From Brachypterus glaber (Eukaryota > Arthropoda > Insecta > Coleoptera > Kateretidae), in NCBI GenBank assembly GCA_958510825.1, contig OY294046.1, positions 3,162,001-3,226,000 on the forward strand: a stretch of DNA of 64,000 bases. Reading direction: 5' to 3'. Under the pieces are notes generated by a model, which saw only the letters and a list, made by a program, of their open reading frames with translations, was not told the DNA's origin and made no database searches. This document shows, piece after piece, positions 1 through 11,277 of the stretch. The translations under genes were made by a program, and so were the position numbers. Numbering within the stretch: position 1 is the first letter of the stretch; the number at the start of each line of letters is the position of its first letter.

Positions 1-428
1 CATAAAATATACAACTTTTGTTTTGGATCAATGAGATATACAACTTTTCAAGATGAGTGGGGGGACGCATTACGTTTTTCTCACTACCAAGGAGTTAAAA
101 TCATTTTTTATGGAATCACTCTATAAAATTAGAAATAGTAGTCTTGTGTCTACATGTCCCCCTGCGGTAAGTGTTGCACACTTAGTGTCCTAGCGGTAAA
201 CCGTTTTTTCTGTCTTTAGTTAAGGTTTAAACCTTAAAATAGCTATTAATAGTGGATATAACCTAAAAATATCTTACGATTGATTTAAATTGAAAACTGG
301 GTCGTATAATTTCTTGGTGTACTCGTCTTTTTTTTGACAGATACAAAACCGTTCAACGTTCACCCAGTCAAACCCAGCGTATTGTTTAGGTCATATCCGG
401 CTCGAAGTACCATGTTATTGCCACTTAC
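1..428. other. PanK intron, nothing recognised
   Basis: Intronic sequence downstream of PanK exon 3. No exon, RNA gene or repeat shared with the rest of the window was recognised here. Confidence 0.5.
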
Positions 429-602
429 CCTTTTAAAGTCTTCCTCAAATTTGTATGCCCCGCCCCCTGTCGCACAAACCGTGGAAACTAACTTGGCCAT
501 TCCTTTGTATTTGGCAAGGACCAAAAAGTTTTTCATCTCGCAGGTAGGAAATCTGATGAAATGTAAAGTACCAACTATTCCACGTATATCTACATTGTCC
601 AT
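429..602 (-). CDS. fbl: PanK coding exon 3
   Basis: Acceptor TTTTCAG at 605-603, donor AGG|GTAAGT at 428. Encodes 58 residues including LHFIRFPT and VCATGGGAYKFEEDFKR. Starts and ends in phase 0. The remainder of the kinase domain is outside the window. Confidence 0.92.
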
Positions 603-3600
603 CTGAAAATAAGAAAACAGTTATTTTTTCTCCGTAATAGCGGCGCTAGATGAAGTGAAGCTAATTTAATGAATTTAGAATATAATTTTTCTACGACTGC
701 TTTAGAATGTAAATACACACACTTCTCAAACACAGAATGAATCCATTTTAGCTCTAGATACAGTATAAATATTCCGTATCAAGTGTTAGAATGAGCACAT
801 GTAGTGCCATCTCTTGTTTATAAACCTAAAGAAAACTGTAGCAAAATTAGCAAAAATATATATCTTTTACCATTAAATATTGAATAATTTAATGCAATTG
901 AAAGTTTTGCGTTAAAATTACATAAAGTTTATTAGCTTTTCTTAATATTTGACTAGTTTTTTATTAATTTAGTTCAAAAAATAAAAACTGCTCCATCTAT
1001 TGTTAAATATTTAAACCTAATCTGTCACAACAATCTGACATAACCTTCAATTTTTGCAGTATAATTTGTAAATATATGCTAAAATTAAATAAAAATCTTT
1101 TTTAAGTACTAATTTGATAAAATAATTAAATAACATTAATTGCTTTATTTAAAAATGTGTGTTTTGTTGCATTTACAATGTCGAGTCACAAAAAACACTG
1201 TTTTTAACCTTGTCCGCAGTTTAAAGCCATACAGTGTTTCATATTTGCAGTCGAAGAAAAAGTATAGTCTACAACACGTATGGAATACATTCCGCGCTCG
1301 CGGGACCGTCCATACTAGTTATAGAATATACCATTATATCATATCACATACAAAATGCGTGCGACAAGTTTTTCAAAAACTTATTTTTCGGCCTTGACTC
1401 ATAAATAACAATTTTATGAAAATTAAGTGTCTTTTATAATATGTACGTGGTTCCAAGTAATTTAGAATCAAAATCTATTTTTATACCTTTATGTATACTT
1501 AAAAGTAATTAAAATATTAAAATTAAAAATAACTAGTACTTATAGTAATATCAATATTATCTAAATTATCTGTATAGATACAGATTAATTATAAATAAAC
1601 TGCCCAGATACAAGCATTTATAAAACAATTGTTTAATATACACGGTGTATTTGAAATAGGGTCGGAAATTTTAACAGATGATTCTACATCATAAAATATA
1701 ACAAAAAGTTCCTATAAACATATGTCTAAAAATGCGTCATAAGGGAGCTACGCCTCTTTGAAAGTGGCTAAAAAAAATCGGTTTTTATTTAATAACTCAG
1801 GAACCCTTTGAGATATATCAACGAGGTTTTGCACGTCTACTAATCCTACCAAGGCCCATTTAATGTGTTATTTTCATGTACTTATTTCAACCAGGGGTGT
1901 GCGAAACGGGGGGGCCTTATCAGTTTTTTGTCCCAAACTTTTTTCTGTGTAACTTTTTTGCAATTTTATTTTTGAAATATGATTCCCCAGGTCAAAATAC
2001 ATATAAAAGGTACTCTTGTTGTAATACTGTAGGATTAACCGTTTTCGAGAAAAATTCATTTGAAGGTGAAATTCCACGGTTCGAGGACGAAAAATTAAAT
2101 ACTAAAATGTCGAAAACCAAAATTTTAATGATGCTATGTTATTCTACATCAAAAACTAAGAAAAAAAGTTTCCATATATGTAGGTCGAAAAAACGCTTTT
2201 AAAGCTACCATAGCCCTTTAAAAATGGTGCATATTTAGGAGACCATAGCTCCATTAGGATTCATTTTTGGAAGTACCTGTATATGAGGTTTTTTTCTCAG
2301 TTTTTAATGTACATTCGCCCCACATCATTAAAATTTTGGTTTTCAACATTTTAGTATTTAATTTTTCGTCCTCAAACCGTGGAATTTCAACTTCAAATGA
2401 ATTTTTCTCGAAAACGGTTAATCCTACAGTATTACAACAAGAGTACCTTTTTTATGTATTTTGACCTGGGGAATTATATTTCAAAAATAAAATTGCAAAA
2501 AAGTTACACAGAAAAAAGTTTGGGACAAAAAACTGATAAGGCCCCCCCGTTTCGCACACCCCTGGTTTAAATAAGTACGTGAAAATGACATACAAAGATG
2601 GGCCTAATTAGGATTAATTCACGTGCAAAACCTCGTTAATATATCTCAAAGGGTTCCTGAGTTATTCAATAAAAACCGATTTTTTTAGCCAATTTCAAAG
2701 GGGCGTAGCTCTCTTATGACGCATTTTTAGACATATGTTTATAGGAACTTTTTGCCATATTTTATCATGTAGAATCACCTGTTAAAATTTCCGACCCTAT
2801 TTCAAATACACTCTGTAGAAATAATAATAAAAAGTTTTGTTTTTTTTTTTTGTAAAACACATATAATTGTTTATATTACATAAAAAAATTATAATATAAT
2901 AGTTACATAAAATTATTAGTTATGTAAAATTAATTGTTATTATACTATTCACAGTGCGTAAGCGCTAGAATAGTATAATACGTGAGTTTCGAGTTTCCCA
3001 AAATCGCCAAAAAACGTCCTATGTAGATGAAAAATTTTTGGGATACAAATGAGCGATGTATCGCAAATGTGTTTCATGAAAAATAAGTAACTTTTAAAAT
3101 GTTCGTTCGTCGTGTCCGTCTGTCTGTCCGTCTGATGTCACTTTTTTTGTGTACACGATAACTCAAAAACGAATAATCCGATTGACTCGAAATATTTAGG
3201 AAAAATCAAGTTCTATGAGAGAAAGATCCCTATTATTTTTGAAGATAATCATCTCGAAAATAAAAAAGTTATGGTTGGTTAAACGTTTTAATAAATCAAA
3301 AAAAGCTAAAGGAAAAGTCTGATTAACGTATTTTTTTTTAATCCTAACAAATTTTCAAAAAATTAAAGGCAAAGTCCGATATACTCCATTTAATGAGAGG
3401 ATACGACTTTGACGTCACAGCGCGTAAATTAAAAAGCATTCTGTAATGTAACTGAAACTTATTTATTAAGCCTTAATACATAATTATTATAGAGAAAATG
3501 TATATAAACAAAAATCATTTATTAAATATTAAGAAATAAGTTTCAATTTCCCTACAGTGCTATTTAGTTTACGCACTGTGACGTCAGAGTCGCATTCTCA

Positions 3601-6600
3601 GATTGACACGAGTAAATTTTTTATTAAAAATCAGCTGTGAGGTGCTAAATGTTATGACGTCATAACGAACCTAACATGGTAAAGTTATGACGCCATAACA
3701 TTTAGCACCTCACAGCTGATTTTTTTCAGGATCGTTTAATAAAAATATTTAAAATTAAGTGGTAACCTTGTGAGACAAAATTTTTCGGGCATTACCGTTG
3801 TCGGACGCCCTAAAGTTAAGGGTTGGTCCAAAAAAAAAACGCCCTGCTACCGAGAATTTTCTTATGTAAGAAGTTGTTTGACTGGACATAAAGAACACAT
3901 ATACAAAGTCTCAGCGGTGAGGTAATAAAAAATATATACTGGGCGTGGGCTTCCGGACTAGTAGTAGTATATAGAGATAAAACGCAATATACCATCCACT
4001 AAAAAGAGTATACTTTGGAATGCAAAGCATTACATATCTTCACGACTTGTTATTCAAATACAGAATTTTAAAAGTTAAACGTACGTATTTAAATTAAAAG
4101 CATATTTACATCATTAAACCTATTATTAATGCATTGAATAAAATTTAAAAAAATTGCTATTTTTAACATGTAATTTACATAAATACCAACTAAAACAGTC
4201 AAACATTTAAAATTATTATTTTTTCCACAGCTTTGATTAATGGGCCTATTAATCACGGGTCTGTAAAAATAAACCGTTTAAAATTTAAAACGACCGTGGA
4301 TAAAGTATAGAATTCTACTCGCGTATAATAGCTATTAATCATTCGGGTGATTAGGCCACTCGCCTGTCGGCTCGCGACCCAAAATTCACCCTCATTTATT
4401 AATAGCAATTATTATACGCTCATTGAATAATATACTATTAAGCTAGGGTCCCTCCAAGCAAATCAAAAACCGACTGGTTGCTGGAAAAAGGAATCACAAC
4501 TTGTAGGGGTCCCAATGAACTAATAACTCTTCTCTCTAGAATAGGCATTTCATTTGTAAAAACTGACAAAAACGTAGCCAACATATACATTTGTCTGTCT
4601 TACTCGCACAGCTTTGTTCTAACAGAGACAACAATAACAGTTACTGGTTATTGTTATTGTTCAGGCCTGAATATGCCTACTATTTGTTTACAAACAAACC
4701 GAGATGTTGGCGATACTTTATAATAACGGTATGCGAATTCTAGAGAGAAGAGTTGTTAGTTCGTTGAAGGGTCCTCACGGGCCACTGCAAGCTAAGGAAG
4801 CACCTGGCAACAATGCGGATTCTAGAGAGTCCGCTATGCCCAGAGTGCAGAGAAGATGGAACATCCTCTCATTACTTAGCCGAGTGTGTCAGATACGACA
4901 GGATCAGGTTGCAAGTCTTTGAAACTCAAAGACTCAACCAAGAGGAACTAAGAGATCTCCCCTGGGCCAATATCCTGACCTTTATTGAAAGGACGGGCAG
5001 GTTCAAGGAGGACTCAAATTAGTAAATGGCTGGGATTGCCTGGGGTGACAAAAAGGGCCAGAAATGGCCTAGTTGTCCGGCTTTGGCCAACCCAACCCAA
5101 CCCAACCCAAAAAAAACTACTACTACTAAGCTAGGGTCCCTGAATAAAGGTCCCCAGGTAGGTAGGTTTTCTATGAATAATAATAATAAATGCTAATGTG
5201 CAAATTCAAAATAAATTAAAAAGCTTTTAATCAACCTTCATTTTATCTAAAAAATTGAGCACATGTCTAATTAACTTATTGTGTATTTTTCAATTAAACA
5301 TTTTTTAAATAATAATAATAATTAAATAATACATTACACGCCAAAATAATACATTTAATTTTCCATAAAAAAGTTAATTTAAAGATGAATCCAAATATGT
5401 AAAAATACACTGCCCAGTAAAAGAGCTTTTCCATTTTTCACCTCCGCGAGTGAAATAGATTTTTTATTATTATTCACTTTCAGCAACCTTGAAAACCCCA
5501 ATATACCAATTTTTACGAAGAGTACCCCCCGCCCCTCAAGGGGCGGATTTAGAAAAATTTAGCGACTTCAAAAACTCCCTCAGGGGGTGAAGTTAGATTT
5601 TTTTTATTATCAGATTCACTTTCAGCAACCTCAAAAACCCTTATAAATTTTTGACGAAAACTACCCCCCACCCCTTAGGGGGTGAAATAACAAAAAAAAT
5701 TATTATCAGAAAAGTAATTCCCGCAAAAACAAAAAAGTTATGTGGGGTTAAACTTTTTTAAAAAATGAATAATTTAAAAATAAACTAGATGAAACGTTGC
5801 AAGCACCTTGTCAAAATATCGGCACTAGGTACTAATTTGAAACGTTATGAAATATGAAGTTGTGCGAATAGGCAACTAGTAATACAACTGCGTGTTTCAT
5901 AATTTATTAAACTTTGGAAGTCTGTATCTCCAAAACATTATAATCTAGCAAAAAACTGTATATAACATTTTTTATAGGGCTTAAAAGGAGCTTTTATTTG
6001 AAATATAACTTTTTGAAATCATGTTATAATTAAGCAAGTTATACTAAATAACATTTTACTGCTTTAAATGCAAATATCTCGAAAACAATGTATTTTAGGA
6101 AAAAATTATTAATAACATTTTTTAAGCCGTTTTAAAATATATTTTAAATAAGTGCTTAAAAAATAATATACCATAATAATTTAATTAATTATAACCAAAA
6201 AAACGCTAAAAAGTTTTACCCCATTCTTACCCCCTTACCCCCGACCGTTTACCCCCAAAATCTAATCAGCTCTTCGAAATACGATAAGAAAAGATATGGA
6301 AAAAACCTCTTGTCGATATCTTATTGAGTTATTGAGTTTACACCCAGACAGACAGACAGACAGACAGACGCAAATATTTTCCACTGATTTCGTCCCAGAA
6401 TGGTCTAAAACGTCGAGAAATATGAAAAAAAACATGGTCAAAGATTTTGACTTTTCGGCGAAGGTTTCAATACATCGTAAAGTGTAGTAGTAAAGTGCCG
6501 ATGTAAAAATTGATTTTTTTTATGTATTTGTGAAAATGCAATGGAGATTTCTCCCGTTAGATTAGACAGGGACTAAAGTTCTACCCAAAAAGGATAGAAT

Positions 6601-7797
6601 ACATACATACACTCCCACTTCCACCCAACCAAACAAATTCTGTATTTATTCTTTGTTGAACAAATACAATATTTACTTGGCCGGGCGAAAAGTGTAACTA
6701 TATTAAAGAAATTACTGGCGCCATCTAAATTTTAGTAGAATTATCTTATTCTACAGATTCACATTAGCTATGTTCGTTCGTGCCGCTCACTGCTACACTT
6801 TCCGGCCAACCAAATAAATACTGTATTTGTTGTATGAAAAACAAATACAGTATTTATTTGGTTGGCTGGAAAGTGTAGCACAAATGAGATAGAGATAGGG
6901 TAGACGTATTTTGTTTCATAATTCTAGTTGTAGAGAGCTCCATATACCATTTACTGTGAATAGTGTATAATGGAATGCGTGCATTACATATCTTCAAGGC
7001 TTGTTTAAAACCTACCTGTAAATGTGAATCTCTATGCCCGGTTTTTCCATATGCGGAATTCTTGGTCAAATATCTCCTTATATTCCTTAAAGTTTGTTCT
7101 ATCTCCGAATCGGTGTCGTATTTGGGAATGTCCTTGGGCTCAAAATAGACCAACTTGCATAAAGTACCACCTATATCCATACCAAACCAAGGCATAGCTA
7201 AAAATCGACAAAACTTATATAAACAATACTGAAATTACGAAATATCAGTTTATTTATGTAGAAATTTGTTTATTAAGCTAATTAAAATAACACACACAAA
7301 AAATATGGCACAAATTCTGTGAATTGTAAAGTTTAGTTTTTTTCATATATCAGATATAACCAAGGTTTTTTCCATCTCTTTTAGGTTTTTTAAAAGAGGT
7401 GCAAAAACCTTGTAGTAGCAAAAAAAATCAATTTACAACTAATTGATTTTTTACTGCATTTAATAATAATAGTTTCGGGACTTTTATTTTTGTTTATTTT
7501 CTTTGATATTGTTTGTCCGAGTATTCGTCTGTTTGTGCGGAAAATTAGTGCTCACGATAACTCGAGAATGCTTTGATCTAACGACTTTAAATTTGGAATA
7601 TGGGTTCTTTATTCAAAGTTTTCGGGGGAAAATATTCTTTTGTATTTTTTTTTAAACTTACATGGGTGGTTATCAGGTATTTCCTCGGGAAATCCATTTC
7701 CGTCGGTGCCGTTAACTTCCATTGGGACACTTTTATTTTCTTTAATATTTCTTGAAATGATGGTACTCAAACACCCCTTGCAACTATGCGGAGCCAT
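429..7797 (-). CDS. fbl: Pantothenate kinase (PanK/fumble), 5' part, three exons
   Basis: Pantothenate kinase phosphorylates vitamin B5, the first and rate-setting step of coenzyme A synthesis. Three coding exons join in frame: 7797-7662, 7197-7016 and 602-429 (junction phases 1 and 0), giving the first 164 residues; the rest lies left of the window. The second exon carries PWFGMDIGGTLCKLVYFEP, the N-terminal glycine-rich ATP-binding motif of the eukaryotic PanK (ASKHA) fold; the third carries GTLHFIRFPTCEM and CATGGGAYKFEEDF, hallmark blocks that follow directly in animal PANKs. All junctions have GT donors (GTAAGT, GTAGGT, GTAAGT) and AG acceptors. The ATG at 7797 is chosen because an in-frame TAG lies just upstream at about 7810. 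The 6.4-kb intron between exons 2 and 3 is filled with repeats. Family identity is firm; whether a 5' non-coding exon exists is unknown. Confidence 0.93.
665..1350 (-). repeat. Interspersed repeat family E, copy 1 (inverted)
   Basis: Reverse-complement copy of a roughly 690-bp sequence found again at 28966-29690, 30085-30530 and 55920-56610. Shared landmarks include a segment reading CTACGACTGCTTTAGAATGT and a block near 1150-1290 with AACACGTATGGAA. At 28816-29735 the same sequence is the interior of an element with TGGTCTGTTT terminal repeats, so this family may be the longer form of that MITE. Confidence 0.75.
1641..2815. mobile_element. 1175-bp foldback element, copy 1, TA target site
   Basis: Two arms of about 525 bp (1641-2165 and 2285-2815) are inverted complements around a loop of about 120 bp. 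The ends are CACGGTGTATTTGAAATAGG and its near complement, and TA flanks both sides. Copies of the same length occur at 49501-50675 and 53007-54180. TA duplication suggests Tc1/mariner-type mobilisation; no transposase is encoded. It lies in the large PanK intron. Confidence 0.85.
2945..3400. repeat. Interspersed repeat family M, copy 1
   Basis: Begins with ATTATTCACAGTGCG followed by GCGCTAGAATAGT and contains CGATAACTCAAAAACG and GAGAAAGATCCCTATT. A second copy lies at 14868-15270 in CHMP7 intron 1. No coding potential seen. Confidence 0.7.
3625..3727. repeat. Long hairpin with CRE-like core
   Basis: An inverted repeat with arms of about 41 bp. Each arm contains CAGCTGTGAGGTGCTAAATG or its complement and runs into TTATGACGTCATAA (left) or TTATGACGCCATAA (right). 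The spacer is short (about 16 bp). Could be the end of a foldback transposon. Confidence 0.85.
4235..4436. repeat. Palindromic repeat family F, copy 1
   Basis: Contains CACGGGTCTGTAAAAA, CCGTTTAAA and GCTATTAATCATTCGG, with inverted-complement segments at its two ends. A second, shorter copy is at 48781-48930. Confidence 0.7.
4439..5141 (+). mobile_element. 5'-truncated LINE 3' fragment with 15-bp target duplication
   Basis: TAAGCTAGGGTCCCT occurs at 4439-4453 and again at 5127-5141, bracketing a 670-bp insert. The insert ends in AACCC repeats, an A run and CTA repeats (about 5087-5126), a low-complexity LINE-style tail. It carries the 3' end of a LINE ORF (see 4813-5022). The 5' part contains a segment near 4514-4545 that is the inverted complement of 4735-4770, reminiscent of 5' inversion during target-primed reverse transcription. 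Clade not determined. Confidence 0.85.
4813..5022 (+). pseudogene. C-terminal LINE ORF2 fragment, CCHC zinc-binding tail
   Basis: Reads CPECREDGTSSHYLAECVRY, a C-x2-C-x7-H-x4-C motif typical of the extreme C-terminus of R1/I-type LINE polyproteins. The frame closes at TAG 5020. The reverse transcriptase and any RNase H are missing, so this is a dead 3' remnant inside the insertion above. Confidence 0.75.
5455..5700. repeat. Diverged tandem duplication (about 120-bp unit)
   Basis: Two similar blocks, 5455-5570 and 5590-5700, share TTCACTTTCAGCAACCT, an AAAACCC stretch, ACGAA and a run CTACCCCCC(A/G)CCCCT followed by GGGG. Non-coding. Confidence 0.65.
5785..6506 (+). mobile_element. Helitron-like family A, diverged copy 1
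   Basis: Begins CTAGATGAAACGTTGCAAGC, followed by TCGGCAC; contains an AGACAGACAGAC microsatellite near 6350; ends at GTGCCGATGT. The interior is the diverged subtype also seen at 56996-57432. Confidence 0.75.
6536..6955 (-). repeat. Repeat family J, copy 1, with palindromic core
   Basis: Reverse complement of 54424-54840. Shared landmarks are TCTCCCGTTAGATTAGACAG, GGCGCCATCTAAATTTTAG, AGAGAGCTCCAT and a palindrome at about 6800-6880 built on CAAATACAGTATTTATTTGG. It ends just upstream of PanK exon 2's donor. Confidence 0.8.
7016..7197 (-). CDS. fbl: PanK coding exon 2 (ATP-binding motif)
   Basis: Begins after TTTTTAG and ends at CAG|GTAGGT. Encodes GMDIGGTL followed by KLVYFEP and the YLTKNSAYGKTGHRD segment, all well conserved in PanK. 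Repeat DNA starts within roughly 30-60 bp of the donor. Confidence 0.93.
7662..7797 (-). CDS. fbl: PanK coding exon 1 (start codon)
   Basis: Encodes a 45-residue hydrophilic N-terminus starting MAPHSCKGCL, not conserved between PanK orthologs. It ends in phase 1 before a GTAAGT donor. A TTTTAG directly upstream of the leader could be an acceptor for a 5' UTR exon. A MITE copy starts about 40 bp upstream (7838), so the promoter or first intron has been invaded. Confidence 0.8.
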
Positions 7798-7837
7798 GAT
7801 CCTCAATAGCTAAAATTTTAATTACTGTAAGGACAGA

Positions 7838-8176
7838 ATTTTTTAATTTTAAACAAAATTATAAAAATATTAATTTATTATTCCATCAATCTATTTTCTA
7901 ATCATCGTACAGAAGCAACTCTGCACGCTAATTAAGAAGATTTTATTCGCAAAATGAATACAGTCATTGGATTGATGTAGACTTGTGCGCCATCTATTGC
8001 TAGATGTAGACAGCTACTCTTACCTCTCCTAGTCTGGAGACTTTGAATGGTAGCAAGTTGGAGACTTTGAATGGTAGCAAGTTGAAGACTTGTGTGCCAG
8101 CAGCCCGAAACTGTCAGTCTACCAATATAACTCTGTACGATGATTAGAAAATAGATTGATGGAATAATAAATTTAA
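7838..8176. mobile_element. MITE family K, copy 1
   Basis: Terminal inverted repeats at 7876-7912 and 8133-8172 based on TTCCATCAATCTATTTTCTA and its complement. A shared outer flank (7838-7875) also matches 48392-48435 in inverse orientation. Copy 2 lies at 48003-48436. It lies just 5' of the PanK start codon. Confidence 0.8.
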
Positions 8177-8239
8177 TTACTGTAATTTTGAATGTAAAAA
8201 TAGTTTTTTAAGGGGTCACACTAACTTCAAAATTTTTTG

Positions 8240-8811
8240 CGTCCGTCTGTCTGTCTGTCTGTCTGTCTGTCTGGGTGTAAACTCTCTAACTCCATTTCTA
8301 CATGAGATATCGACTTGCGGTTTTTTGCATATAGTTTCTTATCGTATTCCGAAGAGCTGATTAGATTTTGGGGGTAAACGATTGGGGTTAAGGGGGTAAA
8401 AATAGGGTAAAACTCCTATTTTTAGCGTTTTTTGTTTATAATTAAGGCAATTATTATTGTATTTGGTTAATTTAGCACTTATATAAAAGATAATTTTAAA
8501 TTGGTCAAAAAATGTTATAAACAACGTTTTCCTAAAACGCATTGTTTTTGAGATATTGGCGTTTAAATCAGTAAAAGGTTTTTTTTAGCATATCTCACAT
8601 ATTTATAAGCCGATTTCAAAAAATTATATTTTAAATAAAAGCTCTTTTTAAGCCCTATAAAAAATGTTATATACAGTTTTTTGCTAGAATATAATGTTTT
8701 AAAGATACAGAATTTAAAATCAAACAAAACACCTAGTTTGAAATTTGCAAACTAGATGGCTCTAGTGTACAATAGTGCCGATGTTTTGACAGGGTGCTTG
8801 CAACGTTTCAT
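8240..8811 (-). mobile_element. Helitron-like family A, copy 2, hairpin end missing
   Basis: Runs from GCGTCCGTCTGTCTG microsatellite sequence to GACAGGGTGCTTGCAACG. The terminal GTGCCGATGT hairpin present in other copies is absent, so this copy is truncated. Confidence 0.8.
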
Positions 8812-8819
8812 TTATATTC

Positions 8820-9940
8820 AATTTATTTATATTTTTTCAGATGATCTAAACGGCCGGTATCATGGCGGCCACCGTTTGTTTTTTTTTTTAAGTTATGGCC
8901 AAAAAATGGCACTTTAAAAATCTACTTATTTTTTTTGTATTTTTGGAAACATACCTAGATCTATAGATATCACAATATCTTTCTATATAAAAAAATATGT
9001 CACTTTTTTTCTTAGTTTAAATGTAGGGGCCTTAATAGCGATTTGAAAATAATGCCACCCGTCTAGAAAGGGTCATAGTCCAAGAAACTTTTTTTACCTT
9101 TAAAACTAGTATCACTATTAAATAATTTAAACTAAAAAAAACTCAATTTTATAATGAACTGAACTGGTTAAAAACTATAGATGTATTGTATGTTATTTAA
9201 TTAGGTTTACTGCTGAATATATAAACATAATACATATTTTATATAACCAATGCATGACACTAAAAAATAATCATTTTGAACAACTTTACCAAGCATTTAA
9301 CACTTATGACCTTGACCCTTAACTTACTAAACATGAAAGAAAAATCTTTTTTTTATCAAATTCGCACGGTATTTTCAAGTGATTATTATTATCAGTGGTC
9401 GGCGAATTTCCAGCGTCGACTCTAGCGTTGAGGCGAGGTTTTAAATATTTACATTTTTATTTCTTTTTGTCTTGATTTCTTTTAATGTTTCCATTTAAAC
9501 GAGTAAGGTGGGAAAAGAGTTATCGACAAATAAAAATTAAAAACTTTCGTATTCTTAAAAGATAAAAATCGAATGTCGGTTTTTTCTTCGAAAAACACCG
9601 CTTTATATGCATATGTATAGTTAATATGTATAGTTAGTATTGTTGTGTGTAACAAATTAGTCGTCAAATGTTTCGATTTATAAAAATTTCCGTCATAATT
9701 TGGCAAAGTTATTCCGTAAGCCTATGTTTCTGTGTTTATTTTCAACGTTGATGAGTCATAACTGAGTTTACGCCGACTACTGGTTATTTGTTAATACATA
9801 TTTATTATTTATATCACCACCATTGGTATTTAATACTTTACTTGTGATATTAAATACTACAATGTGTGTATTGTATACAAAATGTTGTCATACTAACATA
9901 GAGACTGTGCTGGTACATTTGGATCCCCACGCAACATGTT
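8820..9940. other. Intergenic, no gene recognised
   Basis: AT-rich sequence between PanK and CHMP7. A short GC-rich stretch near 8850-8870 (GGCCGGTATCATGGCGGCC) stands out but begins no convincing open frame. No tRNA-like fold recognised. Confidence 0.5.
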
Positions 9941-9945
9941 TTAAT

Positions 9946-10617
9946 TACATCGGCACTTAGTGCTACTAAGAGTGCCGATGTATTGACCACGTTTTTTTCA
10001 CATTTCTCGACGTTTTAGACCATTCTGAGTCGAAATCAGTAAAAAAAAAATTGCGTCCGTCTGTCTGTCTGTCTGGGTGTAAACTCTCTAACTCCATTTC
10101 AACCTGAGATATCGACTTGCGGTTTTTTGCATATTGTTTCTTATCGTATTCCGAAGAGCTGATTAGATTTTGGGGGTAAACGATTGGGGGTAAGGGGGTA
10201 AAAATAGGATAAAACTCCTATTTTTAGCGTTTTTTGTTTATAATTAAGACAATTATTATTGTATTTGGTTAATTTAGCACTTATATAAAAGATAATTTTA
10301 AATTAGTCAAAAAATGTTATAAACAACGTTTTCCTAAAACGCACTGTTTTCGAGATATTGGCGTTTAAAGCAGTAAAAGGTTTTTTTAGCATATCTCACA
10401 TATTTATAACCCGATTTCGAAAAATTATATTTTAAATAAAAGCTCTTTTTAAGCCCTATGAAAAAAGTTATATACATTTTTTTGGTAGAATATAATGTTT
10501 TAAAGATACAGAATTTAAAATCAAACAAAACACCTAGTTTGAAATTTGCAAACTAGATGGCTCTAGTGTACAATAGTGCCGATGTTTTGACAGGGTGCTT
10601 GCAACGTATCATCTAGT
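9946..10617 (-). mobile_element. Helitron-like family A, copy 3, full length
   Basis: The terminal hairpin TACATCGGCAC...GTGCCGATGTA is at 9946-9982; a GTCT microsatellite is at about 10050; the other end, AATAGTGCCGATG then CAACGTATCATCTAG, is at 10573-10617. No target duplication is apparent. Confidence 0.85.
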
Positions 10618-10792
10618 CTTATATTCTAATTTAAACGCCTACACTTTAACACTTCACAATTAATAAAAATAATTATAAACAAGCCATGAAGATATATGAT
10701 GCTACGCATTTCATCATATATTATTCACAGTAAATGCATGTTTCATTTTCCCAAATACACAAAGTCCTTTAAAACTTAAAATAAAACATTGC

Positions 10793-11062
10793 TGCCAACA
10801 AAAGAATACTCCCCCTTAAGACTGCCTACCGTTACTGTAGGCCTAGGGAAAACGAAAAAAAAATATTTTTTTTAATTTATTTTTTCAAAAAACAAAAAAA
10901 AATTGAAAAAATTTGAAAAAAATAGTTTTCAAAAAAAAAGACAAAAAAATAAAAACAAAATTAAAAAATTAGTTTTGTAATTTTTTTTTAAGTTTATTTT
11001 AAAAATTATCTACAGGGGCCCTGTAACAGGGCCCTAGGAGAAGGTATGGTTTTGTTGGCAGA
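10793..11062. repeat. Short inverted-repeat element
   Basis: CTGCCAACAAAA at the left and TTTTGTTGGCAG at the right bracket a low-complexity A/T interior and GGGCCC-containing segments. Related end sequences (TTTTGTT...CAGCTGTATTTT) recur near 11762, 18320 and 23706. Confidence 0.5.
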
Positions 11063-11277
11063 AGTATATTTTCTAAGATTTTTTTTTATTTAATTAATAC
11101 AGTTTTTACTTAAAAGGGAATTGAGGTTTTCTAAAAACTGGTTCATTTTTAAATGGCATGCAAGGTAAAAAACTTGAACGGACAAGTTACCAACTAACTG
11201 GTCAGGTAATTCCCCTATATTAAGAGGCCTAGTTAATTAACTAAGTACCCAATTAATCCCAGTGGAATTTCCCCAAC

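Noticed and set aside
1874..2077. Repeated 60-67 residue ORFs (FSRKRLILQYYNKSTF type) seen also at 2379, 49734 and 53744
   Set aside because: They are the translation of the arms of the foldback transposon; they occur in both arms and orientations, with no start-context or domain support.
8245..8270. GTCT and similar tandem repeats as possible CRISPR-like arrays
   Set aside because: Simple microsatellite inside family A copies; no spacers.
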